Source: Candidatus Thiodiazotropha endoloripes (lineage in GTDB: Bacteria > Pseudomonadota > Gammaproteobacteria > Chromatiales > Chromatiaceae). From it: 64,000 nt of DNA. The stretch is from NCBI RefSeq assembly GCF_001708965.1, contig NZ_LVJW01000003.1:1240001-1304000 (forward strand), given 5' to 3'. The position numbers and the translations under genes were made by a program. The notes under the pieces are model-generated. The model did not search any database. It worked only from the letters and a program-made list of their open reading frames with translations, and was not told where the DNA came from. How positions within the stretch are numbered: the stretch's first letter is position 1; each line of letters opens with the position of its first letter. This document shows, in pieces, positions 43,936 through 52,627 of the stretch.

Positions 43936-44715
43936 CTATCTGGCCCGCTTCAGGCTGTTCTTATTGAAATCGGCATCCGTAAGTCCACTACGGAAATCGT
44001 ACTGCTTCCAGGTCAGCAGGGTGCTTTTGCCTGTCTGGTGGTTCTCCATATACATCTCATCGGCGCGCCAGTATTGATCCAGATATTGCTGATAGCCACG
44101 AAATACCAGGGTCTTCAACAGGACATTTTTTCGATCGTAATAGTCGATCTTGATCGGTATGTAACGCTCCTTGTCCACCCACATCTGCTGGCGTGTATAG
44201 CCCGAATTGGGGTCAACCGGATAGCGTTCCAGCAGTAACGAGGCGGTGCCTTCGTGCTCACTCTCCTCAATAAACTTATAGGTGTACTTTTCAACCTCCT
44301 GGGAAGAGATATCTTCATAGGCGAACTCGCTGCCCATGAAGGGGCCGGACTTGTTTCTGGAAGCGATTCTTTTAACCCGTTTGAGTGCAGGTAGATAGAG
44401 CCACTGATCATCATCACCGACTTTGTGCGAGAAGCTCAACAGTGCAGTGCCCTTAACGTCTCTGGGTTCATCAAAGACTACCAGAGTCTTGTCTCCGTCG
44501 TTCTCCACCTCGAGGGTCTGATTGCGCATATCGCGCAGGCTCTCTTCACCATGCCGGTTTTTCAGCAGCATGGTCATGCTGGCCTTGAAATCATGGAAAC
44601 CGGTATCTCTGGTATCCACCTCTTTGGCAATCTCAAGGCCCCGCTCTTCGGCTGTCATTGCCAGGGTGACTGCCGGTGTGAGCAAAAGCGTTGCAAGTAT
44701 CAAGCTGAGCTTCAT
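43936..44715 (-). CDS. LolA-like outer-membrane lipoprotein-sorting family protein
   Basis: 259-aa periplasmic protein: signal LILATLLLTPAVTLAM, then DFKASMTMLLKNRHGEE, DVKGTALLSFSHKVGDDDQWLYLPALKRVKRIASRNKSGPFMGSEFAYEDIS, which defines the COG2834 group that shares the LolA half-barrel and binds hydrophobic ligands. Four bases overlap the MMPL gene, so the protein probably shuttles the exported lipid between the inner-membrane transporter and the barrel protein. Confidence 0.88.
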   Translation of the reverse strand: MKLSLILATLLLTPAVTLAMTAEERGLEIAKEVDTRDTGFHDFKASMTMLLKNRHGEESLRDMRNQTLEVENDGDKTLVVFDEPRDVKGTALLSFSHKVGDDDQWLYLPALKRVKRIASRNKSGPFMGSEFAYEDISSQEVEKYTYKFIEESEHEGTASLLLERYPVDPNSGYTRQQMWVDKERYIPIKIDYYDRKNVLLKTLVFRGYQQYLDQYWRADEMYMENHQTGKSTLLTWKQYDFRSGLTDADFNKNSLKRAR

Positions 44716-46994
44716 GGTTTTTTTCCTCCGAAATAGATCAGTAGCGGGGGTAGAAAAAGAAAATCGGCAACCAGAGCCAGGCCCAAAGTGATTGCAGTCA
44801 ACAATCCCATGCCGGCATTGAGTTGGAAGTGGGAGAAGGCAAGGATGCCGAATCCGACCATCAGTACCAGGGAGGTTACCCAGAGTGCCGTTCCCACGGT
44901 AGAGAAGGCATAACGCACCGCATCTTCCCCGGACATATTTTTTTCGCGCCTGGCCCTTAGGTATTTGCTGAGAAAATGGACGGTATCATCGACAACGATA
45001 CCAAGTGTCATGCCGCTGACGACAGAGAGCGCCAATCCCACTTCACCCACGGTCAATCCCCAAAGACCAAAGGCCATGCCCATGGGCACCAGGTTCGGGA
45101 TCAGACTGATGCCGCCGATTCTCAATGAGCGCAAGGCAACCACCAGAATCAGGGAGATGATGATCAGAGCGGTGGTGGTACCTTTGAGCATCGCAATGAT
45201 GTTACGGCTACCGATATGGGCGAACATCACTGAGGGACTGGCGCCATCACTGCGCATCTCAGGTGCATTTTCCAACAGCCATTGCTGCGCGTCCTCTTCA
45301 ATCTGCAGCAGTTGCTGGGTCGAAATGCTCTCCAGAGTGACGGTGAACCGGGTAGCAGATTTCTTAACATTGATCTGATTGTTGAGATCAAGGCCGAACG
45401 GCAGGGAAAATTCATAGAGCAGCAGATACTGAGCCGAGAGATCCCGCTGTTCAGGCAGGCGATACCAGCTGTCATCGTCAGCGTGCATGTTACGATTGAG
45501 GCGTTTCATGATATCGGTGATCGTGTTGACATGAAGGACATGAGGCTGCTGCCGGTACCACTGGGCAAATCCATCAACTTTACGCAGAAAATCTGGATCG
45601 CTGATGCCACCGGTTTCACCACTCTCCAATGAATACTCAATCAGATAGATGCCGGTAAGATTGTCGGTGGCAAAATCGGTGTCCTGGCGAAAATCGATGG
45701 TCTCATCAAAATACTCGACAAATCTGTCATCCAGTCGATTGCTGGGTATCTGGACGATCAGGAACAGAATCAGTATGCCCATCCCCCAGAGCAGTTGCTT
45801 TTTATTTCGGATCACGAATTCAGCGAACCTGACCATGGCAAGACTGCCCATGGTATCTCCACTCAGCGCTTTCACCGGTAGCAGCATCATCATGGCAGGG
45901 AGAAAGGTGATTGATAACAGGAAAGCCAATACAACACCCATGGCTGCCATATTACCCAGATCCCGAAATGGTGGCGCATCACTGAAGTTGAGACTGAGGA
46001 AACCGATGGCAGTGGTCAGGGTAGTGAGAAATATCGGCTGCAGGTTGATACGCAGACTCTCCATCATGGCCTGATATTTAGCTTCACCCTCTCGCATGAA
46101 ATGGAGAAAGTTGACCAGTATATGAACACAGTCTGCGATTGCCAGGGTCATGATGACGATCGGTACCGTGGTGGTCGGGGGTGACATCTTGATGCCTAAC
46201 CAACCGGTCAGTCCCATGGTGGCGATTATCATCAGTAGAATGATGATGAGGGTGGAAATGGTACCCGGAATCGACCTCAACATCAGCACCAATACCAGGA
46301 TTACCGCTCCGAACATGATCGGATAGAGACTCTTCATGTCATCCTGGGAAGCGGTTGGAAACGCATTGTTCATGATTACCATGCCGGTCAGGTGCACCTT
46401 GATATCCGGGTAGCTGGCCTCCAGGTTCTTAGCCATCTGTTTGACCTTTGCTGCCACCTCCGGGACTTCGGTCAATTTCTTACCCGGCAGCTGTACGGTG
46501 ACATTCACCCCGGTTGTGTGGGCTGTGGGAGAGATCAGTCGATTCCTCAGAAGAGGATCATTGGTGGCGATTTGTTGCTTTGTGGCCAGCTCTTCATCGT
46601 TCAGTGAGGCTGGATCGAGCACCAGATCCTCGACGATCAGGTCGTCCCCTTCGGCATAGGTGTGTTGAAAATTGGTGATCGAGTCTACACGGATGGAGTA
46701 GGGGATCTGCCAGGCTTCCTTGGTTAATTCCGTTACCGCAGTCAGGTTTTCACGAGTGAATACCTTGCCATCCTGTGGTTCGATGACAAACAACACGTTG
46801 TCATTCTTAGTGTAGGTATTCTGCAACATTTCAAATGCTTTCAGCTGTGGGTTCTCTTCACTGAAAAACATTCGGTAGTCATTATTGAAGCGTAGATGCT
46901 GTACACCACTGCCCATCATCAGACTGACTGCAACAGTCAATAGAATCACTAGGATCTTGTGCTTTAGGACAAACCTGAAAAAGGACTCACTCAT
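44712..46994 (-). CDS. RND/MMPL-family transporter
   Basis: 760-aa transporter of the COG1033 group: N-terminal helix, periplasmic loop, a helix cluster with the sterol-sensing-like segment (TVPIVIMTLAIADCVHILVNFLHFMREGEAK), second periplasmic loop, and a second cluster with the charged relay IVVDDTVHFLSKYLRARREK. Relatives include the hopanoid exporter HpnN and MmpL lipid exporters. Operon with LolA-like and barrel genes; likely repressed by the TetR protein encoded 97 bases upstream on the same strand. Confidence 0.9.
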   Translation of the reverse strand: MSESFFRFVLKHKILVILLTVAVSLMMGSGVQHLRFNNDYRMFFSEENPQLKAFEMLQNTYTKNDNVLFVIEPQDGKVFTRENLTAVTELTKEAWQIPYSIRVDSITNFQHTYAEGDDLIVEDLVLDPASLNDEELATKQQIATNDPLLRNRLISPTAHTTGVNVTVQLPGKKLTEVPEVAAKVKQMAKNLEASYPDIKVHLTGMVIMNNAFPTASQDDMKSLYPIMFGAVILVLVLMLRSIPGTISTLIIILLMIIATMGLTGWLGIKMSPPTTTVPIVIMTLAIADCVHILVNFLHFMREGEAKYQAMMESLRINLQPIFLTTLTTAIGFLSLNFSDAPPFRDLGNMAAMGVVLAFLLSITFLPAMMMLLPVKALSGDTMGSLAMVRFAEFVIRNKKQLLWGMGILILFLIVQIPSNRLDDRFVEYFDETIDFRQDTDFATDNLTGIYLIEYSLESGETGGISDPDFLRKVDGFAQWYRQQPHVLHVNTITDIMKRLNRNMHADDDSWYRLPEQRDLSAQYLLLYEFSLPFGLDLNNQINVKKSATRFTVTLESISTQQLLQIEEDAQQWLLENAPEMRSDGASPSVMFAHIGSRNIIAMLKGTTTALIIISLILVVALRSLRIGGISLIPNLVPMGMAFGLWGLTVGEVGLALSVVSGMTLGIVVDDTVHFLSKYLRARREKNMSGEDAVRYAFSTVGTALWVTSLVLMVGFGILAFSHFQLNAGMGLLTAITLGLALVADFLFLPPLLIYFGGKKP

Positions 46995-47091
46995 GATCTA
47001 CACCCTGTCGATGAAATATTGTTGATATTATGACGTTCAATCCTTGGTTACTTTTACGAAAGCTTGACTGCTGAGTCATGCTGGACGGATC

Positions 47092-47685
47092 TCAGCAACG
47101 CAGGCTGTCGAGATAGCCAAACAAACCCTGTGCGCAGCGTTTCAACTCATCGATGCTTTGCGCATTCTTTGCGATACCCATACAACCCTCAAGCGATGCC
47201 AGAATGAAGAGTGCGGCATCGGCAGGATCGATCGACGCTTTTACCGTAGCGTCCTGTTGGCCATCACGAAGTAGTTTTTCAATACTCTGTTGCCATTTTC
47301 GATAGAGGTGATCGATCCGCTGGCGAAACCCCGGGTCGATCGGTGACATCTCCTGTGCCAGATTGTTGAGAGGGCACCCCTGGTCAATCTGCTGGCTGGT
47401 GATCTGTTGCCCGGCCAGTTGGATAACATCGATCATGACGTCGATCGGGTGTCCGGGTTGCTGTATGGGAGTGAGCCACTCCCGGTCCAGTTTCTGGCTG
47501 ATTATCTCATCGATTACCGCATATCCCAGCTTCTGTTTACTGCTGAAGTGGTGGTAGAGAGCACCTTTGGTCACGCCGGTTCTCTCCAGTATGGTGTTCA
47601 GGCTGGCTGCCTGAAATCCATTCCGGTAGATCTCTTCGTAGGCCGCTTCGAGTAGGGCTTGGCGGGTTTTATCGGCATCTGCCAT
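47092..47685 (-). CDS. TetR/AcrR-family repressor
   Basis: 197 aa from ATG 47685 (GTG 47694 also in frame). N-terminal helix-turn-helix FQAASLNTILERTGVTKGALYHHFSSKQKLGYAVI is typical of the NemR/AcrR-like group; the C-terminal domain (LNNLAQEMSPIDPGFRQRI, ADAALFILASLEGCMGIAKN) resembles TetR_C_16/NemR types. A palindromic operator lies just upstream of the start, so it should control itself and the MMPL operon that follows on the same strand. Confidence 0.93.
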   Translation of the reverse strand: MADADKTRQALLEAAYEEIYRNGFQAASLNTILERTGVTKGALYHHFSSKQKLGYAVIDEIISQKLDREWLTPIQQPGHPIDVMIDVIQLAGQQITSQQIDQGCPLNNLAQEMSPIDPGFRQRIDHLYRKWQQSIEKLLRDGQQDATVKASIDPADAALFILASLEGCMGIAKNAQSIDELKRCAQGLFGYLDSLRC

Positions 47686-47710
47686 GGTTTTCACAGCTCG
47701 CTGATAATTA

Positions 47711-47728
47711 ACATACCGACCAGTATGT
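47711..47728. promoter_or_regulatory. TetR-family operator
   Basis: ACATAC-CGACCA-GTATGT, a 6-bp inverted repeat with 6-bp centre. It is the AcrR/NemR-style operator pattern (ATACCGACC.GTAT) and is 26 bases upstream of the repressor ATG, ideal for autorepression. Confidence 0.75.
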
Positions 47729-47872
47729 ATGTCCTCGTTATATTTGTCAAACCTACGAAATGTACTGTTGTTTGCCGGTCCGAATCACAATCTAAAGGGG
47801 ATTGTGCAGGCCTGATCCCGAAAAATCTTTTCTGAGGAGTAACCCAGTGTAACAAGTTGTAACGCCTGAATG

Positions 47873-47901
47873 ATGACCTCTTGCCCAGAACTCCCTATAC
47901 T
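47873..47901 (+). promoter_or_regulatory. predicted sigma-70 promoter upstream of the 65-aa/SbcC-like/hrpB genes
   Basis: ATGACC (47873-47878, four of six to TTGACA), a 17-base spacer, and TATACT (47896-47901, five of six to TATAAT). It would start transcription about 57 bases before the ATG at 47965, which has an AGGGGG ribosome-binding site. Confidence 0.4.
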
Positions 47902-47964
47902 TGGCATGGCCACTGCTATCAGGATGCGGGGGGCTGACGGTATACAACAATAAAGGGGGATCGT

Positions 47965-48162
47965 ATGTCTACGTCTGAACAGGCAACCCAGGATGAAATG
48001 ATGCAAATTGGCCCATCTGCGAGAGAGTTTTTGGACTATTGCAATGCTGAACGGGAGCGTCGCTTGAATTCAGGGGAGTCATTTGACGAACAGACCTTTG
48101 ATCAGGCCATTGAGATGGTGTTGAAAAAACTTCGGGTTCTGGCTGATGAGGGTTGGTCATGA
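47965..48162 (+). CDS. 65-aa acidic protein, unknown, coupled to SbcC-like ATPase
   Basis: Small helical acidic protein (EFLDYCNAERERRLNSGESFDEQTFDQAIEMVLKKLRVLADEGWS). A strong AGGGGG ribosome-binding site lies upstream and its stop codon overlaps the next start as ATGA, so it is translated with the ATPase and may be its partner or regulator. I recognise no domain. Length and coupling argue for a real gene. Confidence 0.8.
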   Translation: MSTSEQATQDEMMQIGPSAREFLDYCNAERERRLNSGESFDEQTFDQAIEMVLKKLRVLADEGWS

Positions 48163-50054
48163 TCATACATTCAATCAATGCCAGTAATGTTCTGAAATAC
48201 AGCAGTCTGAAATTACCGGAGATCCCTGAGCAAGGATTGATTGCCATCTCCGGGGCCAATGAATCAGGCAAAAGCTCGATCGGTGAGACCGTCTGTTTTG
48301 CGCTCTTCGGCAGGACCTTTTCATTGGGGCCTGAAGAGTTGACAAAAGTCATACGCTGGGGGGAGACCCATTGCGAAGCACAGCTTGAATTTACCTGCGG
48401 AGATGGTGTCCGCTACAGGTTGGAACGTTTTCTCGATGATGCCGGAAATCATAGTGCCCGCCTGGCCCCGGCCGGTGTAAACCATGATGATCAGGTGGTA
48501 CGCGGGATTGAGCAGGTGGCTGACCGGATCTATCAGCTTATCGGCTTTGAATATGAAGAGTTTGTTGAATCCTTCTACCTGGCTCAGCGGGAGATCACGA
48601 CCCCTCATCCACACAGTTATGCCGTCAAAACCATGGCTGGCCTGGTGACCCTGGAGTATTGTGATGCGGCCTGTCAGGAGGATCGGGATGATGCTGAAGA
48701 GGCGTTGAGCCAACGACAGCAGGAGCTTGGTGGATTGCAGCAACAGATGGTTGAGCTGGACATCGACCCGTCACTGATGCCGGGACTCGAGAGTGAGCGT
48801 CAGACTATTTCCCGGCAACTCGATGATACCCAACAGCTGATGGAAGAGTTGGATACGGCGTCCACCGCCTACCAGGATGCCATGCCGATCCGTGCCAAAT
48901 CAGCTTCCAAGGCTGGCAGTGCAGGATTTTTCAGCCTGATCTTTTTCTTGCTTGCTGCCGTTGCCGGTGGTGCCTGGTATATGCTGACCAACATGCCTGA
49001 ACATGAATTGTCAGTCCGCTTGAATGAGTGGCTTGTGCAGATGGTTCCTGACTGGGGTGAGGCAACACTTCCCTGGTTATTATATGCAGCAGCTGGCGCT
49101 GGTCTGCTGTTTTTGGTCTTTTTGATCCGCCGGGGGGCATTGAAGAGTCGAGTGGCAGCCTATTCAGAGACTGCTTCAACCCTGGCTGACGTTCTCAACC
49201 GGCTGGATGAAGGGCCATCAAAAGTTGCTGCTGATGAGACGCAGGATGCCCAATTGTCAGAGGTTGAAACCGATCAGGAAGAAACCGTTACCGATACCTC
49301 AGGCGTTGATGAAACTCCCGCGATTGTTGATCGTGCCGCGCGTAGCCGGTTGGTCACCAGGATCAGTGATTGGTCAGCAACGGTTGCGGAAGTTCGGGAT
49401 AGTGTTGCCGGTGAGTTGGATCAGCTGAATAGCAATTTGGATCAGATGCGGTTACGTGCCGATGAGCTCAATCAGGCGATTGGCATAGAGCAGGAGCGAT
49501 TGGATAGGGCGGCAAGACTCAAAGAGATGATGGCCAGCCTGAATGAGAAGATCGATGAGCGACAGCACTACATTCAGACCTGCAATCTGGCTGATGAGCT
49601 GATTCGGGGAACCACACGGGAAGTTTCACACCAGTTTAATCGCAAACTGCGGGGATTGGTCAGTAAGACGCTTCCTCTGTTTACTGAGAATCGATATGAA
49701 CATCTGCAGATCGATGATGACCTGACGGTGCGAGCCTTCTCCAGCGAGAAGCGGGATTTCATGGATCTGGATGAGATCTCCAGCGGAACCCAACGACAAA
49801 TCATGCTGGCAGTCAGATTGGCACTCTCCCAGGAGTTGGTCGCTCGTGCCGTCAAAGGGGGGCAGTTTCTGTTTCTCGATGAGCCGTTCGCCTTCTTTGA
49901 TGAAAAACGCACCCGCAGTTCACTTACCGTACTGCCTACTCTGAGTGAAGAGCTTAAACAGATCTGGATCGTGGCGCAGGATTTTGCCGATGATCTGAAA
50001 TTTGATCTGCATATTCAATGCGACCGGGATATGGATCAACTGCCGGTGGCATAG
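48159..50054 (+). CDS. SbcC/Rad50-like ATPase with central transmembrane hairpin
   Basis: 631-aa ABC-type DNA-repair-like ATPase. Walker A GANESGKSS at 32-40, Q-loop region with FYLAQREITTPH (138-150), coiled coil 175-245, two membrane helices at about 256-276 and 304-323 separated by a 27-residue periplasmic-type loop, second coiled coil 395-480, ABC signature SSGTQRQIMLAVRLALS (541-557) and Walker B FLFLDEPFAFFDE (570-582). The membrane hairpin sits at the tip of the arm where Rad50/SbcC has its CxxC zinc hook, which is absent. It resembles the Bacillus YhaN group. No SbcD-type nuclease gene is adjacent; hrpB follows by 6 bases. Confidence 0.85.
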   Translation: MIIHSINASNVLKYSSLKLPEIPEQGLIAISGANESGKSSIGETVCFALFGRTFSLGPEELTKVIRWGETHCEAQLEFTCGDGVRYRLERFLDDAGNHSARLAPAGVNHDDQVVRGIEQVADRIYQLIGFEYEEFVESFYLAQREITTPHPHSYAVKTMAGLVTLEYCDAACQEDRDDAEEALSQRQQELGGLQQQMVELDIDPSLMPGLESERQTISRQLDDTQQLMEELDTASTAYQDAMPIRAKSASKAGSAGFFSLIFFLLAAVAGGAWYMLTNMPEHELSVRLNEWLVQMVPDWGEATLPWLLYAAAGAGLLFLVFLIRRGALKSRVAAYSETASTLADVLNRLDEGPSKVAADETQDAQLSEVETDQEETVTDTSGVDETPAIVDRAARSRLVTRISDWSATVAEVRDSVAGELDQLNSNLDQMRLRADELNQAIGIEQERLDRAARLKEMMASLNEKIDERQHYIQTCNLADELIRGTTREVSHQFNRKLRGLVSKTLPLFTENRYEHLQIDDDLTVRAFSSEKRDFMDLDEISSGTQRQIMLAVRLALSQELVARAVKGGQFLFLDEPFAFFDEKRTRSSLTVLPTLSEELKQIWIVAQDFADDLKFDLHIQCDRDMDQLPVA

Positions 50055-50060
50055 AGTTGA

Positions 50061-52571
50061 GTGACAGAGCTACCAGTACAACAGGTCATCTACGAACTTT
50101 CTGAAACCCTGGCGACTCAGGGCCGGGCTGTGTTAAGTGCGCCGCCCGGCTCTGGTAAAACAACCCTGGTACCTCTTGAACTGCTGAACAGCCCCTGGCT
50201 TGACGGAAACGGAATTCTGTTACTCGAACCAAGGCGTCTCGCCGCTCGGGCGGCTGCCGCCAGAATGGCCAGTCTGCTGGGTGAGCAGATAGGTGAACGA
50301 GTCGGCTATTCAATACGGCTAGAACGAAAAGTTTCCCGCAACACGCGCATCGAGGTGGTGACCGAGGGGATTTTGACCCGCCGGTTACAACAGGATCCAG
50401 AACTGCCCGGGGTAGGGCTGGTGATCTTCGATGAGTTTCACGAACGTAATCTGCACAGCGACCTCTCACTTGCCCTGACTTTGGATACCCAGCAGGGTTT
50501 GCGTGAAGACCTGCGTCTGTTGGTCATGTCGGCCACCCTCGATCAGCACGCTGTCAGTAGGCTACTGCGTGATGCTGCGGTGATTCAGGCGCAGGGAAGG
50601 CAGCATCCGATAACACACCATTACCTTGATCAGGCTTTAGACAAAACCAAAATTGCCGAGCAGGCCGTCAAAGCAATCATCAGGGCCTGGCAGAATGAGC
50701 AGGGCGATTTACTGGTATTTCTTCCTGGTGTCGGTGAAATCCGTAGTGCTCAAAAACTGCTCGAAGCGCAGATGAAAAACCAAAACCAGCCTGTTCTCAT
50801 CTCGCCCCTGTATGGCGATCTTTCAAAGGACGATCAGGACCGAGCCATACTCCCCGATCCACACAAAAGACGCCGTATTGTACTGACTACCTCGATTGCG
50901 GAAACCAGCCTGACGATCGAGGGCATCACCGTGGTGGTCGATGGTGGCTGGTCTCGCATGCCTCGGTTTCTGCCGGCGATCGGGTTGACCCGGCTGGAGA
51001 CTGTTCCGGTCTCAAAAGCCGCTGCAGATCAACGTGCCGGTAGGGCGGGGCGCTTAGGGCCCGGGGTCTGTTATCGGATCTGTAGCGAATCAGCCCATAA
51101 CCAATCGTTATCTCATCACCCGGCGGAGATTCTGCAGACCGACTTGGCGCCAGTAGCGCTGCAACTGGCCAGCTGGGGTATTGCAGATCCAGCTCAGTTG
51201 CAGTGGCTTGATCCGCCTCCAAAGGGAGCCTTCGCACAGGCGGTGACGCTGTTACAGAGACTCGGTGCGGTCGATCAGCAGGGAATGATCACGCGGCTGG
51301 GAAGACGCATGGCTGAATTGCCAACCCATCCGCGGTTGGCGCATATGCTGATTCATGCTCCGGGAGATCAGTTGCAACTGGTCAGTGATCTCGTGGCGTT
51401 GATTACTGAGCGGGATCCTTTATCGATCCGGGAGGATGGCAGTGATTTAGCCTTACGGCTCACTCTGTTGCAGCAGTGGCGGGAAAAGAGCCTTAGCGAA
51501 TCCCGGTATCGAAGTGCCTGCCGTCATATTGACCGGATCAGTAGGGATTGGTTGAGACGATTGCGGATCAGCGGGAGAACCGATTCCAATGGTCTGTTAT
51601 CGGCAGGGGAGCTGCTGGCTCTGGCATTCCCTGATCGTATAGCACAACGTTCCGCACATGGTCGTTACAGATTGGTCACCGGTCGTGCGGTGCGGCTTGC
51701 AGAGGATGATCCACTTGCCGGGGAGGAGTATCTGGTCGCTGTTCAATTAGATGCCGGGCTAAATGAAGGGCGTATCCGATTGGCTGCATCCATTGGTTTG
51801 AAAGCGTTGCATGGACTGCCCGAAATCACACTCGAAGAGCGATCGGTTGTTTGCTGGGAGCGTAAGGAAGAACGGGTAAGAACCTCATCTGAGACCTGCC
51901 TGGGAGCATTGGTATTGAGCCGGGAAAAGCTCATCAATCCCGATCCTGAAGCCGTCAGGGCCGCGATGATAGAAGGGGTACGGACTATGGGGATCGGAGC
52001 ATTGCCCTGGTCCAAGGCCGTACGTCAATGGCAACTCAGAGTCAATTGGTTGGTGGCCCGACTGGATGATCCGGCATGGCCGGATCTATCGGATCGATGG
52101 CTTTTTGAAAATCTTGAGAGCTGGTTGACACCATGGCTGGAAAAGATTCAGAGCAAACAGCAGCTACAGCGTCTGGATCTGCAAGCCATTCTATTGGCCC
52201 GGCTTTCCTGGGATCAGCAGCAAACCCTGAAATCAATGGCGCCAACGCATCTTACCGTTCCCAGTGGTTCAAAAATCCCGTTACGATATAGCGCCGATGA
52301 AGCGCCGGTGTTGGCAGTAAGACTGCAAGAGCTGTTTGGGCTGAATGACACCCCAAAGATATGTCAGGGTAGGGTGCCTGTGATGTTACACCTACTCTCT
52401 CCGGCACATCGGCCGATACAGATTACTGATGATCTTGCCGGGTTTTGGCAAAGAACCTATGCTGAGGTAAAAAAAGAGCTAAAAGGTCGATATCCAAAAC
52501 ATTATTGGCCAGATAATCCACTGCTTGCTGAAGCGACTCACAAGGCGAAGCCCCGTAAGTCGGGGGGGTAG
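50061..52571 (+). CDS. hrpB: ATP-dependent helicase HrpB
   Basis: DEAH-type helicase, 836 aa, GTG start. Walker A APPGSGKT (27-34), DEFHERNLHSDLSLAL (motif II, near residue 125), MSATLD (III), TSIAETSLTIEGITVVVDGGWSRMPRF (V) and the QRAGRAGR motif VI, followed by the HrpB-specific C-terminal domain. HrpB is widespread but its RNA or DNA substrate is not established. It is 6 bases after the SbcC-like gene and ends one base into the alternative start of the kinase gene, so it lies in one operon with the SbcC-like gene. Confidence 0.93.
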   Translation: MTELPVQQVIYELSETLATQGRAVLSAPPGSGKTTLVPLELLNSPWLDGNGILLLEPRRLAARAAAARMASLLGEQIGERVGYSIRLERKVSRNTRIEVVTEGILTRRLQQDPELPGVGLVIFDEFHERNLHSDLSLALTLDTQQGLREDLRLLVMSATLDQHAVSRLLRDAAVIQAQGRQHPITHHYLDQALDKTKIAEQAVKAIIRAWQNEQGDLLVFLPGVGEIRSAQKLLEAQMKNQNQPVLISPLYGDLSKDDQDRAILPDPHKRRRIVLTTSIAETSLTIEGITVVVDGGWSRMPRFLPAIGLTRLETVPVSKAAADQRAGRAGRLGPGVCYRICSESAHNQSLSHHPAEILQTDLAPVALQLASWGIADPAQLQWLDPPPKGAFAQAVTLLQRLGAVDQQGMITRLGRRMAELPTHPRLAHMLIHAPGDQLQLVSDLVALITERDPLSIREDGSDLALRLTLLQQWREKSLSESRYRSACRHIDRISRDWLRRLRISGRTDSNGLLSAGELLALAFPDRIAQRSAHGRYRLVTGRAVRLAEDDPLAGEEYLVAVQLDAGLNEGRIRLAASIGLKALHGLPEITLEERSVVCWERKEERVRTSSETCLGALVLSREKLINPDPEAVRAAMIEGVRTMGIGALPWSKAVRQWQLRVNWLVARLDDPAWPDLSDRWLFENLESWLTPWLEKIQSKQQLQRLDLQAILLARLSWDQQQTLKSMAPTHLTVPSGSKIPLRYSADEAPVLAVRLQELFGLNDTPKICQGRVPVMLHLLSPAHRPIQITDDLAGFWQRTYAEVKKELKGRYPKHYWPDNPLLAEATHKAKPRKSGG

Positions 52572-52627
52572 TGGTTGAATGTCAAGTTACGCTTGGTTTA
52601 TGGATTACGCTGTCGGAAAAGCACAAG

